Positions 23,882-36,064 of a stretch of 64,000 bases of DNA are shown here, piece after piece. Position numbers and translations under genes: made by a program. The stretch is taken from the NCBI RefSeq assembly GCF_030272615.1, contig NC_081415.1:368200667-368264666 (forward strand), given 5' to 3'. Numbering within the stretch: the stretch's first letter is position 1; every line of letters begins with the position of its first letter. The notes beneath the pieces were generated by a model. The model was not told the DNA's origin and made no database searches. It saw only the letters and a program-made list of their open reading frames with translations. The DNA is from Cryptomeria japonica. Taxonomy: Eukaryota > Streptophyta > Pinopsida > Cupressales > Cupressaceae.

Positions 23882-25426
23882 TGTTCTTATGTTGATATTT
23901 GATAGTTCTGATACTTAATATAAGTATAGATCCAATAGCCAACAAGATGAGAGGGGAGGGGGGTGAATCATACAAACTTAATCATCCACAAAAATATCAT
24001 ATTCAACCTCGATAACATATATATTAGTAATATAACCAAAACTGTTAAACATGCAAACTCAAAAGCATATGAACAATATAAACCTCATAACACCAGATTT
24101 ATTGTGGAAACCCAAATAGGGAAAAACCACTATGGGATTTCGGACCCACTAAGAAATATACTCTTCTGGAGTATGCTCAGTTAAAAGCAAATCATGTTAA
24201 AGATTACAAACACATTTCTAGATGTGACCCGGTTAAGGGATTTCCCTTAGATCTGTTAGGATCTTCGCTTTGTTAGAAGTGACCTTGTTAAAGGATTTCA
24301 AACACTTAATCAGAATGTCACCTTGCTAGAGGGTTTACATATAAAACTGTTAAGTCCACTCGGTTAAGAGATTTTCTGTCACTTTCACAAAATAACAGTA
24401 ATAAAAATCTATCTGCAACTTCACATCTAAAATGCTAAAATAGATTCTTATTTGTTCAATACAATCTAGACATAGAACTAATCTTGTCTATCTGTTGGGC
24501 TTCTATACTCTATTATTCAAACAGGTCTTCAAGCTTCTGTGCTCGGTAATCACTATGTAGCATCCCTGTGCATACACTTGCCTGCATACATTGTTTATCA
24601 ACAGTTTCCTATTTATAAACAATTAGATAACCGCTTAATCTCCTTGATCACATTTCCCATGATCAATCATAGCCATCAGATCTTCAATCTTGTCCAGGTT
24701 CAATGCATCTTTCGATCTAAAAATGTTTTACCCTACCTTGGAACTTGCATAATAGTCTTGGAACTTAAGCCAGGGTATTGCGGTTCAATCTGAGTTGTAG
24801 ATCTTCATGCCGACTTTTCATTGCCTTAGATTCGTTAACAAACTTCTTCCACGGCTTACCAATCATTTAATCCGCTCCAGTTCATCAGCTTCCTTCATTA
24901 AATACCACATGTAAACATTTAATGCATTCTGTTATAGCTCGGTTACAACTCGGTAACAACTCGGTGAATACTAAACTTCACTCGGTAGACATTTCGCCTT
25001 CATTAACCAATAGCGATAACCTTAGGGTTTACCGACTAGGTTCTTTGGTTGATAACATAGTATAGTATTAACCTTTACAATTTACAACATATGTATAATG
25101 TTAAAGCAATCTAAAACGTCATGATCTCATCATTGTCTGACTCGATAGTAGTTGCCCATTGAATACCTTATTCATCCCCTTATTCATCATATTCTTTCCT
25201 GTGTCTTTTACCGACATCTTTATAATCTTCATATCATACTTCTCAAGATATGGCAACATCATACTAAATTAGAAAATCAATTTCTTGACATCAATGACAA
25301 AATAATAATATCAAGACAGTAAAACATCTTTAATCAGTTATACCCATAATCATCAACAACCTTCTCAATATCCTTATGAAATGCCAACAATCTTTCATTG
25401 TCTGTTATAATGCAATATTGCCAACA
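23882..25426 (-). repeat. Solo LTR C, copia-like
   Basis: The minus strand starts TGTTGGCAATATTGC at 25426. Near its 3' end it has GATTCACCCCCCTCCCC (23950-23966), the arrangement seen at other copia-like LTR ends here. AATAT flanks it on both sides (23878-23882 and 25427-25431), to within one base of the TG/CA ends. No internal region or second LTR was seen, so it is probably a solo LTR. It separates element A from the upstream RT half of D. Confidence 0.65.
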
Positions 25427-25432
25427 AATATT

Positions 25433-25820
25433 TAGGTGTGATGCATATTTGGTTTTATCTTGAGAATCCATTCATTAAGGAGAACATTTCATGATTAGTT
25501 TTTAAGTTCATAATGATGTCAATATTGGGTAATGGAAAATCATCCTTTGGACAAGCTTTGTTCAAAACTTTGAAGTCAGAGCATATACAAATGCTCCCAA
25601 TGTCTTTAGTAACACGAACAAGATTAGATACCCATTCCAAATAATCAATTATTTGAATAAATAATAACTTTTTTTAGCTTGATCTTTACCAACAATGTTT
25701 TTTGGGGATGCATCACGCAAAGTTTTTTGTTTTACTGGTTTTGCATCCAAAAGAACTATCAAGTGATGAACCACTAAAGAGGGATCAAGTCTTGACATGT
25801 CTACATAAGACCAAGAAAAA
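25433..25820 (-). pseudogene. N-terminal half of the RT of element D
   Basis: The minus strand reads SYVDMSRLDPSLVVHHLIVL, then a Lys-rich DAKPVKQK linker. EWVSNLVRVTK, LNKACPKDDFPLPNIDIIM and HEMFSLMNGFSR follow before a stop and NQ. The ACPKDDFPLP string is a strong Tat/Athila-type Ty3/gypsy RT signature. The domain breaks off at LTR C; its second half is at 5267-5609, almost 20 kb away. Confidence 0.85.
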
Positions 25821-27309
25821 AATATTCTCCTCTTTTAAAAGAATATTATGAACTTTTATTTTTCCTAAGGTGACAATGGTGCTATAAAAATGTGCACCTT
25901 AAGATTTTGTGCTATACCAATATTTATTTCCTATAATTCCTCCACCAATTAGAGATTTATATTGGTGCTTATAAATGGTGGGAAGATCTAATCCTCCATC
26001 ATTAGGTGCTTTAGAGAGTTTTTAACTTTCAAATATGTCCTTTTATATTACTTTTTCCTAATGTGGCAATGGCTCATTATGGTTTTTGCAAGGGGCTCAT
26101 TTTATTATTTTTATGATTGAAGGATTTAATCTCATGAAAATTTATACTTCGTTGTCAAGATCTATAAAAAAAAGCCACCTGTATGATCTCCCAATGGTAT
26201 ATTCTCTCAAATTACCATAAACATTATGTTAGCTTCATCATTTTGAAATATGTTTATAATTGGAAGTCCTTGTTAGTCATAATTTATGATCTTGAGATAG
26301 ATGGGTCAAAGCTCTTTGGATTATGATGCAAAAGTGAATAATATGAAGAATAAGGTAAAAAGGGAGTAGTCTTGAAATTGTTTGGTGATATGTGTAAATA
26401 AGTCATTGAAGGTACCCTAATCAATAGTTTCAACAATATGAAAAACTTTGGCTACCTTAGTCAAGATAAACTCAAGTTTTGAAGACATAGTTTCCAATGT
26501 CCCATACCCAAGCCCTTGATTTTTATGTCTCTTTATCATAAACATGAGACTTTTTATTCCTTTTTGTTGATGTCTCAAACACCTTGACCTTTATATCCCA
26601 TGATTTTGATTATGCAAAGGCCTTTGGTATCATTTTCAACTGGTAATGTAATTGGATCTTCTTCGTCTTTGTACAACCATGTAGAGATGTCTTCTTCTAT
26701 GAATTCTTTGTTCATCTCTCCTCAAGTTGAAAATATTGTAGGTTTTAATTTAACAAAAACTTAACTAGAGATGCTTCTTTTATAGATTGGGGCTTGGCAC
26801 ATTATCTTGATGAAGATAGAAGTTGCCCTACACAGAAGTATTATTTCAAGTTATACTCTATGCATCCTTTGTCATTGATTTGGACCTTAATATTGAGGAT
26901 AGTGGTGTTTAGTATGGATGATGTAGATAGGATGGATTGGTCTACATTGGATGCGAAAGATGGGATTCATCATTATTATATATCTAGTTATAATTATGTC
27001 TTATATATTTTAATAGTATTGAAAAGGCAAGGATTCCCAAAAATAGTTACTTTAGTACTATTATGGGGGAATTTAAAGCATTATTGGTATGTGGATGGTA
27101 TGACCTATATGTAATGTATCCATGTGTAATTAAGGTGAATGTTATATGGGAGATCTAAGTCAAAGTAGCATCCATTATAGCAATACTGACTCAAAAGTAA
27201 AATTTTATTAATTGATAAACCATCTAGTAGGACTTTCTCTTTTTTATGTTTGTGAATGAATACTTCTATGTATAGGGATTCATTATGAGATGTATTGGTG
27301 GATGGGAGG
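25821..27309 (-). pseudogene. Protease and linker region of element D
   Basis: Minus strand from the right: LYIEVFIHKHKKEKVLLDG, where the aspartic-protease D-[ST]-G position is altered; then FDLDLPYNIHL, a WIH motif and IPSTY near 27100. Further left, a linker reads WLYKDEEDPITLP and MGYKGQG (about 26560-26680), with another Gly-rich GLGYG nearby. This order fits the gag-protease-RT part of Tat-like elements. The region has many stops. Its upstream end is cut at 27310 by element E, and no matching gag lies beyond E. Confidence 0.7.
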
Positions 27310-29341
27310 TGTAGACACCCAAATATGTCCACTTAATTAAATGAATACTTAGAATTTATTTGATTATTTAACCATGGATCAACAATTAATTAAATTAATA
27401 TTTAATTAAATCACCCTAAGCCTCTTCTCCTTTTAATTAAATAAATTATTTAATTTATTTGATTTAATTCATTTAAACCATATTTTGACTTTTAATTAAA
27501 TAAATCATAGTTATTTGATTAAATCCCATTTTCACATTTAATTAAATACCCTCTTCACATTTAAATAAATCAATATTTATTTAAATATCTATCTAAATGC
27601 AAGTTACACCAATAAATTGAAATAAATTAATTCCAATTAAAAATCCTAAAATCTCTCCCACTTGCATTTTCCTACAAAATCCACTTGCACACTAACCCTT
27701 CTTCTAGACTCTTCTAACCCCATCCAATTAGCTTAATCCCCCTCCTAATCATTTGCATATTCCTTAAGAACGGGTCAATTCTCAAAAACCTTCAAAATCT
27801 TCATAAACCATTAAAGGCTTTATCCCTTCTACAAGTTAACCTCCAAAGTCTTCTCAAACCATTAATGGTTAACCCACTTGTAACCCTTGGTTAGAGACTT
27901 TCTCTCTAACTTAACCATCCATTTAACTCATAGGTCTCTTCAAGCATTCATTTCTTTGACCATGGTTATCCTTTAACCCTTGCACAAGAGTTTATCTTTT
28001 GGATAAAAGCTTTATCCACTAACCTAACTCTAACCAAACCACCTAGGGTAACCCTCATGTCTTCTAAAGCAATAAATGTTTTTTCCCTCTCCTCTCAATC
28101 CTTCCCTTGTTGACGCTTGTCAACATGTGATTGGATTGAAGGGGAGCACATGGATTGAGGATCACCACTTTCTCAAGAAATCCTAACCCTTCCTCAATAA
28201 CTCAATCCCAACCCTTCATTTGCCCATTTCCTCTATAAATAGAGCCCATTCCTTCATTGTTGAGGCTCTCACACACACATAAGAGTTACCCATGCATTAT
28301 CATTGTTACTTAGAATTTGAATGTTTTGTAGGAAGCCATTGTATTAGATTCTAGCTCTTCCACTTGTTGGAATTGATATTTAACCTCTATTACTTCATTT
28401 GCATCCTCATTCAATACTTGACCATAATCAATCATCTCCCATCCTCCATTTGGCATCCCATTGTGCTAGTGCTCAAAATGAGGGCATACTCCACATAGCA
28501 ACAAGATCTTGGAGTGGAGGAAGACAAGGAAGAGCCATGTCATAGGGAGCATCATGGGGAAGTTCATTTCGTTTTGTTCATTTCCTAGCTAGCTTCTTGT
28601 TTAACTAATCTTCCTTGATATGTTTTGAAAGTGTTTGAGCTCATTATGTTTATGATTGAGCATCTTATTTAGATGAATTTATATCAATTGGTTTTGTCAT
28701 GTTACATGCAATTCCATGCAACACTAGTGATTACATTCAAGAAGCAAAGCAATCATCATCAACAAGTTGCAGATCTACAAGGTATACATTTTTATTGTTT
28801 ACATTCAAGCATTTGCAATTACTTTCTTTCAAGGTTGATTCCTGAACCGGGTTTGACTGAGGCATTTCCCTATCCACAACCCCCTTTTCCTCTCTTTTTT
28901 GTGTGTAGCTTGCAGGTTTGGGCTTCATTTGCAGAGACAGATGAACCCTTTTCATTTCGTAGATTTTGTAGAGGACCATGTACATTCCCACCACGGTCCA
29001 GATGACTTTTCTCCAAATTTGCAGGGTAGATCTGTATCTGTCTAATTAGCTCAGATTCGAAGTTACAACGCGATCCCGAATTGGTAGCTCTTCATTTCAC
29101 TCATTTTCTCTCTCTTTTCCACATAGTCAACAAGTCAAATTTCTCATTTACAAAAGAGGGTAAATCACACTTCAACCCTTGCAATCCACTTAGAATTCAC
29201 ATCCTTGTTTCCCTTGGATTTGGATCTAGTGGATTAGGCCCCTCTTTTGAATGTAGAGTTCCTCCAAGTGAAAATCATCCTAATGACTTTCTTTCTCCCT
29301 CCTAGGTGGGGAGTCACTAAGATCCAATTTTCCACTTTACA
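27310..29341 (+). repeat. Left LTR of element E
   Basis: It starts TGTAGACACCCAAATATG, close to the start of LTR F but unlike the right LTR of E. U3 has ATTAAATAAAT-type strings. A strong TATA box CTATAAATAGAG is at 28234-28245. From about 28690 to 29326 it matches the right LTR (34095-34751) at roughly 85-90 percent by eye. The end is either ..GATCCA (29326) or ..TTTACA (29341); the latter sits 3 bp before TGGTGAACCTGATG, a possible primer site for a tRNA not identified here. Confidence 0.7.
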
Positions 29342-30008
29342 TTTTGGTGAACCTGATGTGAAACACATTAATTCTAATTTCTCATTATTAGATCTGATTA
29401 ATTGCAATTTAAATTTCAAATTTTCATTTTCAAGTTTGATGTATTTGCAAATTTTAGAGGTTAATTGCATAAAAACCCTAATTTTTCATTTTGAGGAAAT
29501 TAAGTTTGTGAAGTGAAACATTTTAATTACTTGTTTTAGATTTGATTTCTATTTCAAAATTGCAATTCAAATATGTCTCTTTATTTTGAAAATTCAGTGG
29601 TTAAATCATAAAACCCTAATTTTTAAGATCTTTCTATTTTCGACCTTTAACTGCAAATTTGATCGATCTAGACATCTCCAAATCAACTATTTTTTTGGAT
29701 TCCACAATAATATCACAATACCTGTCATCCCTAAAAAATTTGAAAAAATTTTGTCGGACCGTGTGCACTTTCGCCATGGTCCTCGACTTTTTCCCTGAAA
29801 TTTTAGGAGACGGAATTAACTGTTTTTTTACTTAAATCCAAAAAATTGGCATACTTTATCAATTTTAACACCTTCTAAGGTCGAACAAAAATTCAAATTT
29901 CACAAATCCATATTCAAATTTCAAATTTGCAATTCAAATTCCATTTTCCTTCCTTTATTAAATTTTCTATGCATGTATGGGGTGAACATTATTCTTGTTT
30001 GATCATTA

Positions 30009-31212
30009 ATGAATATGGAGTTCTTATCTTATTTTTCTAATTCAATTTCAAGTTACATTAAAGATATTCATGATGTTCCCTTTCATACATATGATTATAA
30101 TTTAGTTCTCCCTTTCATTCATAGATATGATTTACCTTCTCCCAAAATTGATCTCATTAATGAGGGCACATTGGTGAAAAAAGGGAATATGGACACTTCT
30201 TTCAAAGATCTCCCTCCTAAAGATGAATCTTTGGATATTTGTGTTCCTTCTTCTCCTAAAAATTATCTCGCTCATAAGGAATATTTTGTGCAAGAGGATA
30301 ATATTATGGCTACTTATCCTAGTGATACCATACCTTCTTTTCATGATATTCCCTCTAAATTGGAAGCATTAATTCCATATGATAGTCCTTTTTCTAATGA
30401 GTGTCTTGAACATAAAGATACCTTAGAACAAGAGGATGATATTATTTCTCATCATTATTCTCTCTCTCCCAAAAATCAAGAGCCTAACAAAAATCAAATC
30501 AATTCCATTTATGTTCCTAGGAAACCAAGAATTCTTCCTGATTATCATGTTGTGCCTTACACATATACTAATGAGGTAGTTGATGAGAACATAAGTGAAG
30601 CATCATATTCTTTCTTAGTTCCTACAGTCCTCTTCAATTCAATCAAATACCCCATCTCCTACCAATGAATTTCCTAAAGAGGAACTCTTAGAGGATGATT
30701 GGGGGTCCTTAGATTACACTCCTACCTTTTCTAGCAAGTATGAGATGCCTGAATTTCACATTCCAAATTTTTCTCTTAACACAAATCTTGAAATTGATTG
30801 GGCCTCTTTAAACTTCAATCCAATTCCCCCTAAGAGTGAACCTTCTTTTGAACATACACATGGATGCAATGGACAAATGCTTGAATGTGAGCGACAAAAT
30901 CATGAGAAATTATACTTTCCTTTGTCCACATCTTCTTCTTCTCCATTGTCTTGTAAACGCACACCTTCTCATTATAATTTTGAGTTACAACAAGAAAATG
31001 TGTTGACCAATCTTCTAAATTCCAAATCCATATCTCCTCTTCAACCTAAAAATTCTCAAAATTCTTCTCTTTGTAAATATCATCAAATCCATGGCCATTC
31101 TACTGACGAGTGTCAAGCTTTGAAAACACAAATACAACATTACATTGATTCATGCGTGTTAACCATAACATCTGAAAATCAATGGCACATTCATCATGAT
31201 CATTTAAAATAA
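30009..31212 (+). pseudogene. Gag of element E
   Basis: Starts MNMEFLSYFSNSISSYIKD at 30009. A single frameshift at about 30620-30650 moves it to the frame that ends at 31212, about 400 codons in all. The protein is Ser/Pro/Asp-rich and ends with CKYHQIHGHSTDECQALKT and IQHYIDS. This C-x2-H-x3-GH-x3-C unit is the zinc-knuckle-like signature of Tat-type gags, as in element B. Apart from the one shift the frame is clean, so this is among the better-preserved TE coding regions here. The usual gag core is not obvious and pol does not follow. Confidence 0.7.
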
Positions 31213-31420
31213 CATTCAAGTTTCTATTATGTTGCTCCTCACTATGTGACATAGTTAGCCTAATTATTGGGGGCTCTTTGTCATTCGTGGTGGTACAATT
31301 TCAGGTGCAATCATACTTAGTGAGCAATGTAATAGTCTATTTATTCTTGCCTCTATTCTTGGGGAGAAAGAATAATCCTTTTCATCTTTCTAAGGTTTCA
31401 CTACTTTCTTTATGGGGTGC

Positions 31421-31990
31421 ATTATTCATAAACTTGATGTCCTTTTTGGCATGGTGTATTCCTTCATGTGAGTGCATCTTTGTTCCATGAATGGGATCTT
31501 CTCCTTGCTTGAAATGATACATCTATTATGAATAATCTTTATTTAGATAACCTTTGTGAACCTTCTTATTCTTTCTCTCTCTTTGACAATTACCTCTTAT
31601 ATTGTGTTATTCATAACTTGATGTCCTTTCTGGCACAAAGTATTCCTTCATGCGAGCGCATGTATGTTCCGTGAGTGGGATCTTCTCCTTGCTTGAAATG
31701 GTATGTCTATTATGAACAATCTCTTCTTAGAGGATTTTTGTGAACCTTCTTCTTCTTATTTCTCTCTCTTTGAAAAATTACCTCTTCTATTGTGTTATTC
31801 ATAACTTGATGTCCTTTCTTGAATGGAGTTATCCTTCACATGAGTGCATGTTTGTTCCTTGGTTAGGATGTATTCCTTGCTTGTGATGGTATATCTTTTA
31901 TGAGAAATATCTCTCTAGAAGCTATGTAATTCTTCTCATTGTCCTACACTTGGGGGGAAATTATCTCTCTCCCTCTCTCTTTCTCTAAGG
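31421..31990 (+). repeat. Three tandem units of about 190 bp in element E
   Basis: Units begin near 31421, 31606 and 31796, each with ATTCATAACTTGATGTCC or close to it, then CTTCATG.GAG.GCAT and CCTTGCTTGAAATG. They lie 3' of gag where pol would be expected. Tandem repeats in the 3' untranslated part are known for Tat-type elements. Confidence 0.7.
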
Positions 31991-32570
31991 ATCCACTTTT
32001 CCCTATTGTGTGGATGGTGTGAGCTTTATTACTTGATGTCATTCCTTGTGAGAAATTGTTGGTTGTTTGCTCAAGGATTCTTTTTTATACAAGAGGTGTA
32101 AGTCCTTGATTACAACCTCTTTTCCACTTGGTAATTTACATCTATGATAAATTCACCAATCCCTCTAGGGGATAAAAGTGAGTCATCCCTCATCGAGAAT
32201 CCCTTTCACCTAGGAATAGGAGGAAGGATTGCATGCTTGTTCTCTTCTTTTCTTTGTTCTATAAGATGTTATATTTTTATAAGACAGGTCCTCTTGGGGG
32301 TAGATGTCTTTTGAACAAAGATCTCTTCTCCTCCAAGGATCACCTTTACACTTACAACAAGACATCTCTTTTCAACTATCTTATCCTTGCTTGAAGAGTA
32401 TTCCCTCTCTTGCTTGGATTTATGACATTGTTTCAAAACGAATATCTTCTTTGCGATGAAGGTAGGTATCCTTGTTATTATTTCCTTAAGATATCAACAT
32501 TAGTCTATGTTGGCATCTTAAGGGGGGGGCACCCACACTGCTCCTTTGCACTATACTGCTCTCATGCATT

Positions 32571-32890
32571 GTACAGTGGGACATTCTTGGAACCAGAGGG
32601 CGACATCTAAGAGCAAGGTGTCATCACTTTTCTTGTACAGTGGGACATTATTGGAACCAGGGGGAAGCCTCTTCGAGCAAGATGTCATCACTTTTCTTGT
32701 ATAGTGGGACATTCTTGGAACCAGAGGGAAGCCTCATAGAGCAAGATGTCATCACTTTTCTCTTGTAAAGTGCGTCATTCTCAGAACCAGAGCACGTACT
32801 CTTAGAGCGAGATGAAACCACTTTTTGCAGGCTGATTATTCTCGGAACTAGAGCACAGACTCTTAGAGCAAGATATCACACCTTTCTTGA
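32571..32890 (+). repeat. Five tandem units of about 64 bp in element E
   Basis: Units start near 32571, 32635, 32699, 32765 and 32827. Typical content is CAGTGGGACATTCTTGGAAC, then AGAGCAAGATGTCATCAC. The last two copies are diverged. The array is noncoding and lies upstream of the polypurine tract. No gene was seen in the rest of 31991-33570. Confidence 0.8.
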
Positions 32891-33580
32891 TACTTCTACT
32901 ATACATTCTATACAGGTTGTAGCATACTTGAGCATAGACTCCTATGAGGTGCTTTTAACCTTACTTGCACACACGCACTTAAGGTTGAGTAGAATTAATG
33001 GTGTTCTCACTCTCCTCCCTTACATGGATCACCCAAACAGGCTCTGGGGGATAGATTTCCATGTCCTTCTCTCCATGGATCACCTAGTTTTAGGGCTGAG
33101 ATGTCCATGGTTTTTCTCTTGTTCTCCTTTCTTCTCATGGATTACCAAAGTGTGTATTCATGTACCCTCTCTTCTTCCTCTCATGAACCCATGGTTTTTC
33201 TATTGATGGTTCATGGATGATGTCAAATTTTCTCTTTTATGTGATCGCTTGTGTTTATGTGATGGAATTGGTCTTTATGCCCTGATCAGTTGTTGAGACA
33301 TCTGAGTATCGAGGTCTCTTCATCTAGTTGGTTTGTCGTCTCGTGTCTTGTCTTGTTGCGTGTCTTTTGCGCTTTATTTTTGTTTTGTGTGTCTTGTTCC
33401 TTTTTGTTTTGTGTGCTCTTGCATATGTTCGAGTGAGTTAAGATCCTAAGATTGGGGGCTTTGTTCCTCTTGATTAGTGATGTCTTATACTCCTTGTGGT
33501 ATTGCTCTACATCTCTCTCTTTCTTCTACTTTACCGATAGTAGTGGCGTAAGCCATACTCCCATTAAAGTGGGGGAAAAA

Positions 33581-34751
33581 TGCAGTGTCATAAAATTGTG
33601 CCTACTACAATTTAACCACATTTAGGTCCTCACCTCAGTGACAACATCTTCTTCCCCAACCAAGACCTATTTTTGCATTTTCACCCCTTGCTCCCTTCAT
33701 GTTTGAGCCTCAAGATAGCCTCGGGACCCTATTCGGGCCCCAAGATAGGGTAGGACAGAGGCATGTCCCCCTTGGATAGGGGTGTGGTGCCCCGGTCCCA
33801 CCCTCTTAGGGTGGCCCCAAGATAGGTCCCCCGACCCTATCTGCATTTCAGGATCCAAAATCTCCCCGATGTCGGCCTTTTATGAGATGAATTAATCTTC
33901 AAGAGGCATGTATAAAAGGGAGTTGGTTTTCTCATTTGCATAAGAAGGGATGGGAGGCAAATTTCAAGTGAAGGAATGATAAGCAAGCATAGGCGAAGAT
34001 ATACATCATCAAGCATTCAAGCATTCAAGTCTTCTTCATTCATCCATTGGAGCCATATAAAAACATTCATTTGAAAGTATGTCTGTGTGTTAGGTTTTTT
34101 TCATGTTACATGCCATTCCATGCAACACTTGTGATTACATTCAAGAAGAAAATAATTCATCATCAACAAGTTGCAGATCTACATGGTATACATTTCTATT
34201 ATTTACATTCAAGCATTTGCAATTACTTTCTTTCAAGGTTGATTCCTCAACCGGGGTTCGACTGAGCCAAACCCCTATCCACAACCCCCTTTTCCTCTCT
34301 TTTCTATGTGTAGGTTGCAGGTGTGCAGCTATAATTGCAGGTTTGGGCTTCATTTGCAAAGACATAAGAACCCTTTTCGTTTCGCAGATTTTGTGGAGGA
34401 CCATGTACATTCCTGCCACGGTCCCGACAACTTTTCTCCAAATTTGCAGGGCAAATCCATAATAATCTAATTAGCTCAAATCCAAAGTTACAACACGAAC
34501 TCGAACTAGTAGCTCTTCATTTCACTCATTTTCTCTCTCTTTTCCACATATTCAACGAGTCAACTTTCTCATTTACAAAAGAGGGTAAATCACACTTCAA
34601 CCCTTGCAATCCACTTAGAATTCACATCCTTGTTCCCCTTGGATTTGGATTTAGTGGATTCAGCCCCTCTTTTGAATGTAGAGTTCCTCCAAGTGAAAAT
34701 CATCCTAGTGCCTTCCTTTCTCTCTCATAGGTGGGGAGTCACTAGGATCCA
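33581..34751 (+). repeat. Right LTR of element E
   Basis: It starts TGCAGTGTCATAAAATTG directly after the purine tract and stops at ..GGATCCA (34751). It has its own TATA box TGTATAAAAGGG (33908-33919). Its first 510 bp or so have no counterpart in the left LTR. The left copy may extend 15 bp further, so this end may be truncated against the LINE sequence that follows. Confidence 0.75.
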
Positions 34752-35560
34752 CTGATGACTCTTGGAGTGCTCTGTCAAGAATTTCCTTATTGTATACCAA
34801 ATTATGAGTTAATTTTGCAATTAGAACAAGTTCATTGACACATAAGACTAACTTCACTATGTATGTAACAAGTTGGATGTACCCGAATAACTTTATTCCA
34901 CTACTCCTCTTGAATTTTATCAACATATTAATCCAGATAAGGTGGGCTATTGCTTCCAAAATATCTTTTTCAATCTTTTATTCTTATTTTAGCCATGGCT
35001 TGCTCATAAATCCTATGAACTACTTTATATTTGTCTGGAATTCCATGTTCCTCTATCTTAAGCTAAAGATTGGCCCTACACACTTTGTCAAAAGTTTTTT
35101 GAAAATCAATAAAGTAATGGAAAATTCTCTTTAAGTATTCCATATTTTCTAAGGCTAATGCAATGATCGATAAAGGAGTGTATAGGATTAAATATGACTT
35201 CCCTTTGTTCTCTCTCCCTCTTTTAATAGCTCAATTGCATATTTTACTACATGCTATCATGCTTTTGGAAAGATTTTCTAGAAGAGGTTTGACCATAATA
35301 GAGTAATAATTAGATGGGTCATTAATATCCTTGCATTTGTAGAGAGGAATAACAACACCAATCATTCACTCTATTAGGAAGTCATCTTGGGTATCGCCAT
35401 TGAAACTTATTTAGATGTGTGGTGCAAGGATTTTTACCCCCATTTTAATACAACTTGCAACCCATTTATATATTACACTTTATCCCCTACCAATCCCTTT
35501 ATTCGTTGCTTAATATCTTTATAGAGAAGAGCTTGGGCATTGTGATAATAATGGGATAAG
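34752..35560 (-). pseudogene. Degraded non-LTR reverse transcriptase
   Basis: Minus-strand fragments in several frames. From the right: VVIPLYKCKDINDPSNYYSI near 35340, then FIDFQKTFDKVCRANL near 35100, EEHGIPDKYKVVHRIYEQA, and CVNELVLIAKLTHNLV where the catalytic YADD-like position reads CVNE. The order and motifs fit the RT of an RTE-like or similar LINE. It is heavily decayed and cut at 34752 by element E. Nothing recognisable was found at 35561-36064. Confidence 0.7.
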
Positions 35561-36064
35561 TGCCTTTATCATGGCCCCACTCATAAAGAAGTTTCACATA
35601 TTTTAACATTTTGACTTCAATGATATTATTTTATATTGTTTTCTTTTTCTTTCTGTCATAGATTCACAAAAATACCTTCAGGGGTTTGTTTTCTAAGAGA
35701 AATCAATCATTTCCTCCTTATGTTCATATGTTTGTCTTTTTTGGACTATATCAATTTCTCACAAGCCTTCTTATTTTCTTTGTTAATCCCAACTCTTTCA
35801 AAGATCTTTTAATAATCTTGCATTTTTTTTAATCATAACATGGATTTGTCACATAAAATTATTTCCCTTACAAGAATATATCAATATCCATTTTAAAATA
35901 GATTTTTCCCTCATGATATTCATATCATGCTTCAACTATGTAATGTTTGAGTCAAACTAATTGACCTATATTTATAAACAATAGCTTACATAAATCCATC
36001 TCTCATGAGAATGAATAGTCCATGAAACACTCATGGCATCTAACTGATGCTCATAGGGATAAAG

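Larger units (their letters stand above)
27310..34751 (+). mobile_element. Gag-only LTR element E with mismatched LTRs
   Basis: Plus-strand element: left LTR (27310 to about 29341), leader, gag (30009-31212), a long untranslated 3' part with two tandem-repeat arrays, a polypurine tract GGGGGAAAAA (33571-33580) and right LTR (33581-34751). No protease, RT or integrase was found. The two LTRs match only over their last 650 bp or so. The flanks differ: D protease on the left, LINE RT on the right. No target duplication exists. The two ends probably came from different copies or families. Confidence 0.75.

Noticed and set aside
26794-27114. A 106-codon plus-strand frame
   Set aside because: It is antisense to the protease/linker part of element D, whose minus-strand motifs are recognisable.
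28673-29516. Several overlapping frames of 70-110 codons on both strands
   Set aside because: They lie in the shared R-U5 part of the E LTRs, and the equivalent frames at 34047-34462 are not conserved in reading frame.
34705-34959. An independent 84-codon gene
   Set aside because: It is the degraded RT of the LINE reading into the end of LTR E; its last residues come from the LTR.
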